Positions 9,053 through 17,719 of a stretch of 56,232 nt of DNA are shown in pieces. The notes beneath the pieces were generated by a model. It saw nothing but the letters and a program-made list of their open reading frames with translations. It was not told the DNA's origin and ran no database searches. Each line of letters begins with the position of its first letter. Position 1 is the first letter of the stretch. The stretch is from Erysipelothrix sp. Lineage in GTDB: Bacteria; Bacillota_I; Bacilli_A; Erysipelotrichales; Erysipelotrichaceae. The stretch is from contig JAAZDW010000022.1 of assembly GCA_012512595.1 (NCBI GenBank), forward strand, positions 1 to 56,232, written 5' to 3'. The position numbers were made by a program, and so were the translations under genes.

Positions 9053-10024
9053 GTGATAAAGATGAAAAAACTAAATTATGGAATTATTTCTGCAGCTACC
9101 ATTGCCCCGCGTTTTGTGGCAGCACTTAACACAACTAAGCATTCAAGAGCTTTAGCGATAGGAGCATCTAGCCTTAATAGAGCAAAGCAGTTTGCAAAGG
9201 ATTATGATATCGCTAAAGCTTATGGAAGTTATAAGGAAGTATATGAAGACCCTGAGATTGATGTAGTATACATAGCTAGTATAAATGACCAACACTTTAC
9301 TCAAATAATGGAGGCCTTGTCGCACAAAAAACATGTTATATGCGAAAAACCAATGGTTCTAAACCTAAAAGATGCTCAAGAGGCTTTTGCTTTTGCTCGT
9401 CAACAAGGTGTATTTTTAATGGAAGCCCAAAAAACGGTATTTTTGCCTACAAGTCAATTTGTAAAAGATAAAATTTTAGATAAGGATTTTGGAGAACTAA
9501 AGCATATTAACCTAAGTGCCTCTTGGCTGATAGATTTCCCCAAAAAACATTGGGTCTATGATCATCACCAGGCGGGAGTCCTATTTAGCTCTGCCTCCTA
9601 CCTTATCGAATATTTATTATACCTACTTGATAATCCACAGTTTGAATATGTAACTCAAATGCATCTAGGGACTAAGACAGAAATAGATGACATTTTAATT
9701 TCCTTTAAGTTTAACAATAAACTATTAGCCTCAACTCATCTTACAATGACGGCCAAAACAAATAACGAAGCGATTTTTTATTTTGAAAAGGCGATAATCA
9801 CAATTAAAAAGTTTTGGAGTGCTAACCAATTAGTTGTCTACACCCACAGTAGTGATGAGTATCAAACTATATCATACGAAAAAGTTCCAGAAATGGTTTA
9901 TGAGATTGAACATGTTTATGACTGTATTACAAAAGGCCTTCTCCAATCACCAATAATGACTGAAGAAATCACTACAACCTGTGTCAGTTTAGTTGAAGAA
10001 ATTTATAAATCTACACAAAAATAA
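9053..10024 (+). CDS. Gfo/Idh/MocA family oxidoreductase
   Basis: LNYGIISAATIAPRFV Rossmann start; HVICEKPMVLN motif. Confidence 0.85.
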   Translation: MIKMKKLNYGIISAATIAPRFVAALNTTKHSRALAIGASSLNRAKQFAKDYDIAKAYGSYKEVYEDPEIDVVYIASINDQHFTQIMEALSHKKHVICEKPMVLNLKDAQEAFAFARQQGVFLMEAQKTVFLPTSQFVKDKILDKDFGELKHINLSASWLIDFPKKHWVYDHHQAGVLFSSASYLIEYLLYLLDNPQFEYVTQMHLGTKTEIDDILISFKFNNKLLASTHLTMTAKTNNEAIFYFEKAIITIKKFWSANQLVVYTHSSDEYQTISYEKVPEMVYEIEHVYDCITKGLLQSPIMTEEITTTCVSLVEEIYKSTQK

Positions 10025-10047
10025 AAAATCGAATTAATATTTACTCT

Positions 10048-10088
10048 AGCTTACTCCCATATTTGACATGGAGGTAAGCTTTTTATAT
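10048..10088 (+). terminator. rho-independent terminator
   Basis: agcttac...gtaagct followed by tttttat. Confidence 0.55.
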
Positions 10089-10228
10089 TGCTTTAGCATT
10101 AAAACCTAAATATATATTAATCAATAGATTTTCCGAAAGTAAATATCAAGGGTATTATAAACTATTTAATGTAGTCTTTACTCTATAAGTCTAAAAATTA
10201 ACTAGATTATAATTCTATCCTTTCATAA

Positions 10229-10281
10229 TTGACATAGGGTGTGACATAACATATAGTAAAATTGTGACATAGGGTATGACA
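10229..10281 (+). promoter_or_regulatory. tetR promoter with two 17-bp direct repeats TGACATAGGGTRTGACA
   Basis: TTGACA 10229-10234, 17-bp spacer, TATAGT 10252-10257; repeats at 10230-10246 and 10265-10281. Confidence 0.6.
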
Positions 10282-10292
10282 GGAGCGCAATT

Positions 10293-10922
10293 ATGGATAG
10301 AAAAGAACGAATCAAGGCATTAATTATAGAAAAATCAAGAGATGTATTTCTTGAAAAAGGGATTGTAAACACAGTAATGAATGATATTGCTTTAAGTGTT
10401 GATTTAAGCGTTAGAACGATTTATAGATACTTTCCAACCAAAGAAGATATTGCTTATGAAATTATAATAGAACTTATCAATGAATGGAATAATTATCAAA
10501 AATTAGTTTTTGATGAGTTAAAAGGCAGTGGTCTGAGAAGGTTAGAGTTGTTTTTGAATAGTTTGATTTTAAATATGAGTAAAAAGCCTGAGGTAATGCG
10601 GTATATAAGTGAATTTGATTTTTATTTTAATGACAGAGTTGTTGTGACGATAAGTTTGGATCATCAAAAACGCTTTAACGATATTATTTTAAAATCAGAC
10701 TATTTGATTGAGAGTATTATTGAGTTAGGTAAAAAGGATGGTTCAATTAAACAAGGTACTGATACTCAGTTAATGGTTGCAACGATATCTAATGTACTCT
10801 GGAGTTTTGGCCAAAGAATTGCGATAAGGGGGGAAATAATAAAAAAGGAGTCAGGATTTGATGGAATAGAGTTAATTAAACACCAAGTTGAAATATACAT
10901 TAAACACATTAAGGAGGTTTAA
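10293..10922 (+). CDS. TetR/AcrR family transcriptional regulator
   Basis: N-terminal HTH: SRDVFLEKGIVNTVMNDIALSVDLSVRTIYRYFPTKEDI. Confidence 0.9.
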   Translation: MDRKERIKALIIEKSRDVFLEKGIVNTVMNDIALSVDLSVRTIYRYFPTKEDIAYEIIIELINEWNNYQKLVFDELKGSGLRRLELFLNSLILNMSKKPEVMRYISEFDFYFNDRVVVTISLDHQKRFNDIILKSDYLIESIIELGKKDGSIKQGTDTQLMVATISNVLWSFGQRIAIRGEIIKKESGFDGIELIKHQVEIYIKHIKEV

Positions 10923-12230
10923 ATGAAGCCAATTAAATTACCAAGTAGTTTTCTTTTAGGAAGTGCCACAGCTGCGACACAAATTGAAGGTGGCGATAAG
11001 AATAGCAATTGGTACCACTGGTCTTTGAAAGGTATGATCGCTAATAATGAAAGTTCTATTGTTGCCGCTGATCATTACAATCGAGTCATTGAAGACATTA
11101 ATCTTATGAAAGAGATGAATCATGAAATCTATAGGATGAGTATTGAGTGGAGCCGGATTGAACCAGAAGAAGGTGTTTGGTCGCAAAAAGGGATTAAGCA
11201 TTACCAAGATGAGATTCAGGCATTAGTAGAAGCTGGCATCAAGCCACTTGTTACCCTTCATCATTTTTCTCATCCCCAGTGGTTTGAAGAAAAAGGACAA
11301 TGGACTAATAGAGATAGTGTAAAATATTTTAGCCGTTTTGTTAAAAAAGTAGTTTCTTTTTTAGGTGACAGTGTTAATGAGTATTGCACAATTAATGAAC
11401 CAAATGTTTTTGCAATGGACACTTTTATGGATGGAAAATATCCCCCAGGCAAAAAAGATGATATTTTATCATATTTTAAGGCATCAAAAAATCTTATTTT
11501 AGCCCACCTAAAAGCATATAAAATAATTCATAGTGAACGAAAAAAAATGGGCTATAACGATACCATGGTTGGAATTGCGATTCATTTAGCCTATTTTGAG
11601 GTTAGTGGCAACAACATCTTAACTAAATTAAGTGAAAAATTAATGAACTATTCCTTCCATCAAATGTTTTTAAATGGGATGATAGAGGGACATTTAACCT
11701 TTCCAGTTGGTTTGGGATATCCTCATGGCAAAGGCATTTATTGTGACTTTATTGGAGTAAATTATTACTCAAGACATCTAATCCATTCTTCTAACAATCC
11801 CGCAATGTTGTTTGGAGAGGTAAAAGTAGAAGCAGGTTTACCAGATGAAAAACTAAATGATTTAGGTTGGGAGATCTATCCTGAAGGTTTATATAAAGTT
11901 GTTAAAGAAGTCTTTGAAAAGTATAAACTGCCTATATATATTACAGAGAATGGTATACCTGACGCAAATGACAGTAAACGAGCTAAATTTATTTATAACC
12001 ACTTAAAAGAAATCGAGAAATTGATTGCGGATGACGTAGATATTCGGAGATATTATCACTGGTCATTATTAGATAATTTAGAATGGAATGATGGTTATGC
12101 GCCAAGGTTTGGTTTAATTGAAGTTGACTACTATACACAAAAAAGAACAATAAGAGAAAGTGGCCGATTTTATGGCACTATCTGCAAAGAAAAGGAAATT
12201 ACAAAGAAAATGATAGATAAGTATCTATAA
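10923..12230 (+). CDS. GH1 family beta-glucosidase/6-phospho-beta-glucosidase-like
   Basis: FLLGSATAATQIEG; TINEPNVF acid/base; PIYITENGIPD nucleophile. Confidence 0.9.
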   Translation: MKPIKLPSSFLLGSATAATQIEGGDKNSNWYHWSLKGMIANNESSIVAADHYNRVIEDINLMKEMNHEIYRMSIEWSRIEPEEGVWSQKGIKHYQDEIQALVEAGIKPLVTLHHFSHPQWFEEKGQWTNRDSVKYFSRFVKKVVSFLGDSVNEYCTINEPNVFAMDTFMDGKYPPGKKDDILSYFKASKNLILAHLKAYKIIHSERKKMGYNDTMVGIAIHLAYFEVSGNNILTKLSEKLMNYSFHQMFLNGMIEGHLTFPVGLGYPHGKGIYCDFIGVNYYSRHLIHSSNNPAMLFGEVKVEAGLPDEKLNDLGWEIYPEGLYKVVKEVFEKYKLPIYITENGIPDANDSKRAKFIYNHLKEIEKLIADDVDIRRYYHWSLLDNLEWNDGYAPRFGLIEVDYYTQKRTIRESGRFYGTICKEKEITKKMIDKYL

Positions 12231-12244
12231 TTAAGGAGAAAATT

Positions 12245-13678
12245 ATGAACACAATAACCAAAAGAAATAAATGGACATATAGCGTTGGTTGTATTGGTCG
12301 AGATATGATATTTATCCTTGTCTCAATGTTTATGTTGCCTTACATTCAATACACAATGAATTTAACTGTTGCCCAATTTAGTGCTATCTCAACGATAATG
12401 ATATTTTCTCGAGTTTGGGATGCCTTTAATGACCCAATCATGGGAATGATTATTGAGAATTCAAGATTAAAAGGCGGCAAATTTAGACCTTGGGTGATGC
12501 TTGGTGGTGTAAGTAATTTTGCCATCACTATTTTATTATTTTTAGTTAGGCCGACTGGCTGGGCATTTGTGTTATTTTTTGGGATTGCATATATTGCCTG
12601 GGGAATGACTTTTACAATCAATGACATTGCCTATTGGTCACTTTTACCAAATTTGTCATCAAATAATGATGAAAGAAATGAACTAACTAATTTAGTTCTA
12701 ATTTTTGCAAGTATTGGCCAATTCATAGCAGGTGGTCTAATACCGATTTTAGTTACAGGTAACGCCGTATGGATGTATAAAGTTTTAGGTATAAGCATTT
12801 CGTTTATATTTTTAGCTTTTACCCTACTTACATATTTTGGAGTTTCTGAAAGAATAGTTGTCGAAGAAAAACAGGGAAAAGTAAATTTAAAGAAAATGTA
12901 CAGTATATTATTTAAAAATGATCAGTTAATAATCGTTGCTATTGCCTTGTTACTTTACACAATTGCAATTGAATTATTCATGGCTTTCGGAATTAACTTC
13001 TTTTACTTTGAATTTGGTTATGGTGGTGTTCAATTGACAATCTTCACCGTATTTTTTGCACTTGGGTCTCTGACAGCTCTGCTCGTTTTTCCTTTTTTGA
13101 CCAAACACTATAAACGGATGAAGATAATGGGCATTGGAACATTAATTTCTGTCATTGGATATCTCTCATTTTTATCACTGGGATATCTTATTCCAATGAA
13201 TGAAATTATTCTATATACCAGTGCTTTTTTCATCTTTTTTGGGCTTAATTTATTCTTTGTTGTATTGGTTGTTATGACAGCCAATGTCATTGAATATAAT
13301 GAAATAAAGACAGGTGAACGTAATGAAAGCATCATATTTTCAATTAGACCATTTATGACAAAACTTGGAGCCGCCTTGCAACAGGCAATCGTGACCTTGG
13401 TTTTGATAATATCAGGAGTCTATGTTTACTCTCAACAAATAGCTGACTTAGAGATCCAAAAATCTCAAGGATTACTTCAAGAAATAAGTAGTCAAGCTAA
13501 TGTCATTTTGTCTAGTGCGACACCAAAAATGTTGTTAATGTTGAGAATTGGGATGGGGCTAATCCCGATGATTAGTATTGTTATTGCCTATTTACTAATT
13601 AAAAGTAAGTATACGATCACTGAAGAAAAATATGACCAAATACTTATTGACTTGGCAAAGATTAAGTTAGACAAATAA
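12245..13678 (+). CDS. GPH-family sugar:cation symporter (MFS)
   Basis: YSVGCIGRDMIFILVSMFMLPYIQYTM, RVWDAFNDPIMGMIIENS, GGKFRPWVMLGG typical of the family. Confidence 0.9.
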   Translation: MNTITKRNKWTYSVGCIGRDMIFILVSMFMLPYIQYTMNLTVAQFSAISTIMIFSRVWDAFNDPIMGMIIENSRLKGGKFRPWVMLGGVSNFAITILLFLVRPTGWAFVLFFGIAYIAWGMTFTINDIAYWSLLPNLSSNNDERNELTNLVLIFASIGQFIAGGLIPILVTGNAVWMYKVLGISISFIFLAFTLLTYFGVSERIVVEEKQGKVNLKKMYSILFKNDQLIIVAIALLLYTIAIELFMAFGINFFYFEFGYGGVQLTIFTVFFALGSLTALLVFPFLTKHYKRMKIMGIGTLISVIGYLSFLSLGYLIPMNEIILYTSAFFIFFGLNLFFVVLVVMTANVIEYNEIKTGERNESIIFSIRPFMTKLGAALQQAIVTLVLIISGVYVYSQQIADLEIQKSQGLLQEISSQANVILSSATPKMLLMLRIGMGLIPMISIVIAYLLIKSKYTITEEKYDQILIDLAKIKLDK

Positions 13679-13699
13679 TTACATATAGGGAGGCAAACC

Positions 13700-16108
13700 A
13701 TGATTAAGAAAACTGATATTAATTTCAATTGGAAGTACACACCAAATTTTAAAAATGAATATATATTAAAAGATTTTGATGATAGTTCTTTTCAAAATGT
13801 GCAAATTCCTCACACAAATATTGAAGTGCCATATAACAACTTTGATGAAAGCATTTATCAATTTGAAAGTTGTTATCGAAAAAACTTATGGATAGATGCT
13901 ATTACCGATCAGCAGCGTGTTTACATCAAATTTAATGGGGTAATGGCGTATGCAAAGGTCTATCTTAATGGTAATTATATTGGAGAGCACAAAGGTGGCT
14001 ATACCCCATTTAGATTAGATTTAACTGAGTTTGCCATCATCAATGAATATAATACACTAGCTGTTTATGTAGATTCTAATGAACGAGAAGAGATACCACC
14101 TTTTGGTTTTGTAATTGATTATTTGACTTATGGTGGGATTTACCGCGAAGTATCACTTGAATATGTAAATCAGACTCATATAGAGAATGTTGCTATTACG
14201 ACCAAAGATGTTCTTACAGAGTCACCAGCACTTAATATTGATCTTTATTTTACCAATCACAAGCAAACCGCTCAAAGTTTGATATGTGAGTTTTCACTTT
14301 TAAAAGAAAAGAAAATTGTCCAAGAGTTTAAAGAAGAAGTAGAATTGACCTCTAACTTTAAGCAAAAACATACTATTAATGAAGTTGTCAGCAGTGTTGC
14401 CTTATGGAGTTTAGATGACCCAAATTTATATACATTGAAAGTTAACCTTATATTAAATAATAAAATAATTGATAGCCATAATCTTCGTTTTGGCTTTAGA
14501 GATATTAATTTTACAAGTAAAGGTTTTTATTTAAATGGTGAAAAACTAAAGTTACGTGGTCTCAATCGCCATCAATCATTTCCATATGTAGGCTATGCAA
14601 TGCCAAAAAGTGCTCAATATAAAGATGCTGATATTCTTAAGTATGACTTAGGATTAAATATAGTGAGACTATCTCATTATCCGCAAAGTGATCATTTTTT
14701 AGACAGATGTGATGAAATAGGTTTATTAGTTTTTGATGAAATTCCAGGCTGGCAGCACATCGGAAATCAAAAGTGGCAAGATACGTCAATAGAAAATGTT
14801 TCTGAAATGATTTTAAAGGATATAAATCATCCTAGTGTTATCATCTGGGGAGTTAGAATCAATGAATCTCAGGATAACCAGAAATTCTATACTCAAACTA
14901 ATGCAATTGCAAGAAAATTAGATGATTCAAGACCAACTGGTGGTGTAAGAGACATGGCTGCAAAAGAGATAATTGAAGATGTCTATACATACAATGATTT
15001 TGTGCATACTGGAGATAATCAAGGACTCGATAAAAAGAAAAAGATTACTAAAAGCAAAAAACCTTATCTTATAACTGAATATAATGGGCACATGTTTCCG
15101 ACTAAAAAATTTGATAATGAATCACGGCGTATAAGCCATGCCCTAAGGCATTTAAATGTCTTGGCGGCAATGGAAAACGATGATGACATATCTGGGGCAA
15201 TTGGCTGGTGTATGTTTGACTACAATACTCATAAAGACTTTGGAAGTGGTGATAGAATTTGTTATCACGGAGTTATGGATATGTTTCGTATTCCTAAGTA
15301 TGCAGCTTATGCATACCAGTCTCAGCAAATGGAAACACCTGTGATGCATGTTGCAAGTTCTTTAAATATCGGTGAATATGATGCCTCTTTAATGGAAGAT
15401 ATTCATGTCTTTACTAATTGCGACTACATTAAATTATATAAAAATAATCAATACATCAACACCTTTTATCCAGATCAAAGAAAGTATAAGAGTCTTTTGC
15501 ATCCGCCAATTATAATTGATGATTTAATTGGTGATGAAATCGAAAACAATGAAATATTCACTCCTAAGGATGCAGAAACGATTAAACAACTTTTGATCAA
15601 AGTAAACAAGAGTGGGCTGAATTTAAACTTAATTGACACTATAAAAATGGGAAAGATATTTCTTAAGTATAAACTAAATATGAACGATGCAGAGGCATTG
15701 TATACCAAGTATTTTGGTGGATGGGGAGAAAAGGCAACTAGCTACTTCTTTGAAGGTTATATAAATGATGAAAGTGTTGCCAAGGTTGTAAAAAGTCAGG
15801 TGTCAAAGCCAAATTTAAAAATGACTATCGACAAAGATTTTTTGATTGAAGATAAAACCTATGACGTCACACGAATAGTTGTGGAGTTATTAGATGAATT
15901 TAATAATAATATCGTCTATGCAAATGACGTATTAAAAGTTGAATGTGATGGACCACTTGAAATTATCGGTCCAAAAGCGATATCTTTAATAGGCGGCTCA
16001 ATTGGTTTTTGGGTTAAAACAATTGGTGAATCAGGCGTAGCTAGTGTAAAAATCACTTCTGATCGATTTGGCATTATAAAAAAGGATATTCAAGTACAAA
16101 AGTTTTAA
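13700..16108 (+). CDS. GH2 family beta-galactosidase/beta-glucuronidase-like
   Basis: GH2 jelly roll and Ig domains; RGLNRHQSFPYVG; SVIIWGVRINES acid/base; PYLITEYNG nucleophile. Confidence 0.9.
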   Translation: MIKKTDINFNWKYTPNFKNEYILKDFDDSSFQNVQIPHTNIEVPYNNFDESIYQFESCYRKNLWIDAITDQQRVYIKFNGVMAYAKVYLNGNYIGEHKGGYTPFRLDLTEFAIINEYNTLAVYVDSNEREEIPPFGFVIDYLTYGGIYREVSLEYVNQTHIENVAITTKDVLTESPALNIDLYFTNHKQTAQSLICEFSLLKEKKIVQEFKEEVELTSNFKQKHTINEVVSSVALWSLDDPNLYTLKVNLILNNKIIDSHNLRFGFRDINFTSKGFYLNGEKLKLRGLNRHQSFPYVGYAMPKSAQYKDADILKYDLGLNIVRLSHYPQSDHFLDRCDEIGLLVFDEIPGWQHIGNQKWQDTSIENVSEMILKDINHPSVIIWGVRINESQDNQKFYTQTNAIARKLDDSRPTGGVRDMAAKEIIEDVYTYNDFVHTGDNQGLDKKKKITKSKKPYLITEYNGHMFPTKKFDNESRRISHALRHLNVLAAMENDDDISGAIGWCMFDYNTHKDFGSGDRICYHGVMDMFRIPKYAAYAYQSQQMETPVMHVASSLNIGEYDASLMEDIHVFTNCDYIKLYKNNQYINTFYPDQRKYKSLLHPPIIIDDLIGDEIENNEIFTPKDAETIKQLLIKVNKSGLNLNLIDTIKMGKIFLKYKLNMNDAEALYTKYFGGWGEKATSYFFEGYINDESVAKVVKSQVSKPNLKMTIDKDFLIEDKTYDVTRIVVELLDEFNNNIVYANDVLKVECDGPLEIIGPKAISLIGGSIGFWVKTIGESGVASVKITSDRFGIIKKDIQVQKF

Positions 16109-16128
16109 ATTAAATGAGATTTAACAAT

Positions 16129-16185
16129 AAAAAACAATCGGATTTATATATCAACTTAACTGATTATAACCCGGTTGTTTTTAAT
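16129..16185. terminator. terminator between convergent genes
   Basis: aaaacaatcgg ... cccggttgtttttaatt. Confidence 0.55.
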
Positions 16186-16240
16186 TGTTTTAACTAAACG
16201 ATACTTCAACACTTTAATTAAATATTATAATATGTGGAAA

Positions 16241-17494
16241 TTATCCTATTTTCTGTCGAAATTTACTAGGGGTAATACCTTTTACTTTTTTAAATACCTT
16301 AGTAAAATAATTGCCATCATTAAAGCCCACCATATAAGCAATATCTGTAATCAACATCTTTTGATTTTGTAAAAGGTAGGTGGCTTCATTAATTCTTTGG
16401 ATATTTATATAGTCCACCAGCGAGATATTTGTTTCCTTTTTGAATTGTCTAGAAAGTTCAGATACACTTAAATTTAAAGAGGTGGCAATATTAATTAAAC
16501 TTAAATCCTGGTCAAGGTTACTGCGAATGTATTCAATTATTTTTCGAGTTGTATAAGTGTAATCTTTTAGTGAATATTTGCGGGTAGCGCTACAATAAGT
16601 TTGAACCATAGTGTTTATGATTTTTAAAAGAGTAGCGATGTTTGTTGCTTTTTCTATTTCAATTGCAAATCTTTCTGAAATACTGTGCAGTGTTATAGAA
16701 TCCAATCCACCTTTTTCAGCAGCTTTGCGCAATAAGGTGTTTAAAACAATTGATAAATTCTTACGCGAGCGTATAACGTCTTGAGGCAATCGGTCAGGAA
16801 TATTTTTTGCGATTGAAAGAAATTCTTTTGTTAATCGCTCTACTTCTTTTTTGTCACTTTTTTCAATTGCTTCAATTAATCTATTTTCTAATCTATAAAT
16901 TGTATTGATGTCTTTAACCGACATACTTATACTTGCTACAGGATTATAAGGTATAAAACAATCTTGATTGTCGGTCTTGTATTCAATTGTTTCAATACTT
17001 ATATCTTTTGTTGATCTTAAATTTAAGTTATTAATGTTGAAAACTAAAAACTCAGCAAGTTTTTTTGCCTTATATGGTGAAATTAGTGGTAGTGAAGCAT
17101 AGTATTGATTAAGTGTTGTTTTTAGTAAAATAGAGAGTTTATTTTCAAATAGTACATCTTCAATCATTAATAAAGATGGCTCATCTATAAGGTAGGGCCC
17201 TAAAATAATATTTCCAATATATTTTTCATTAACGTGAACTTTTGCCGAAATAAAGTTTGTTTTATTTGTGGTCGTAATTATAGATACCATTTGCTTTGAG
17301 TCGATATGTTCATTTTTAACAAAATCTACTGGTTTAGCAAAATGAGGTTGCAGGGAAATTGGTAGTAAGTTATAGCTATAATTAATTACTGTGTTAAAGT
17401 TATCATCAATAAAATATGTATCCATATCTGAAAAACTAAAAATCAAAGTACAAATGTTATCAACATGTTTGATTATTTCCTTCATTATCATCAT
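16241..17494 (-). CDS. AraC family transcriptional regulator
   Basis: C-terminal double HTH: IIEYIRSNLDQDLSLINIATSLNLSVSELSRQFKKETNISLVDYINIQRINEATYLLQNQKMLITDIAYMVGFNDGNYFTKVFKKVKGITPSKFR. Confidence 0.9.
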   Translation of the reverse strand: MMIMKEIIKHVDNICTLIFSFSDMDTYFIDDNFNTVINYSYNLLPISLQPHFAKPVDFVKNEHIDSKQMVSIITTTNKTNFISAKVHVNEKYIGNIILGPYLIDEPSLLMIEDVLFENKLSILLKTTLNQYYASLPLISPYKAKKLAEFLVFNINNLNLRSTKDISIETIEYKTDNQDCFIPYNPVASISMSVKDINTIYRLENRLIEAIEKSDKKEVERLTKEFLSIAKNIPDRLPQDVIRSRKNLSIVLNTLLRKAAEKGGLDSITLHSISERFAIEIEKATNIATLLKIINTMVQTYCSATRKYSLKDYTYTTRKIIEYIRSNLDQDLSLINIATSLNLSVSELSRQFKKETNISLVDYINIQRINEATYLLQNQKMLITDIAYMVGFNDGNYFTKVFKKVKGITPSKFRQKIG

Positions 17495-17623
17495 TCCTTT
17501 GTTTAACTGTTATTATGGGTGTTCTACAGCAGTATAATATATTTACCTAGTCATTAATACAAGAAGTTGTTTTGTAATGTAATTGACTAACGTTATGAAT
17601 TAGTTTAATGAGATATTTTTAAT

Positions 17624-17682
17624 AAAAAGTCCTCTCTTTAGATTATTATGTAAAATTTACAAAAAATCAAAAATAGAGGACT
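17624..17682 (-). terminator. terminator for the minus-strand GH2 gene
   Basis: Minus strand reads AGTCCTCT ... AGAGGACTTTTTATT. Confidence 0.5.
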
Positions 17683-17719
17683 AAATTTTATGTTATTTTA
17701 TAACGATGTAATTAATAAG

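Noticed and set aside
15152-15349. Short overlapping ORFs on both strands inside the GH2 gene
   Set aside because: Embedded in a conserved GH2 catalytic region; chance ORFs.
16175-16372. 65-aa plus-strand ORF
   Set aside because: Lies antisense to the AraC HTH coding region; composition is typical of a shadow ORF.
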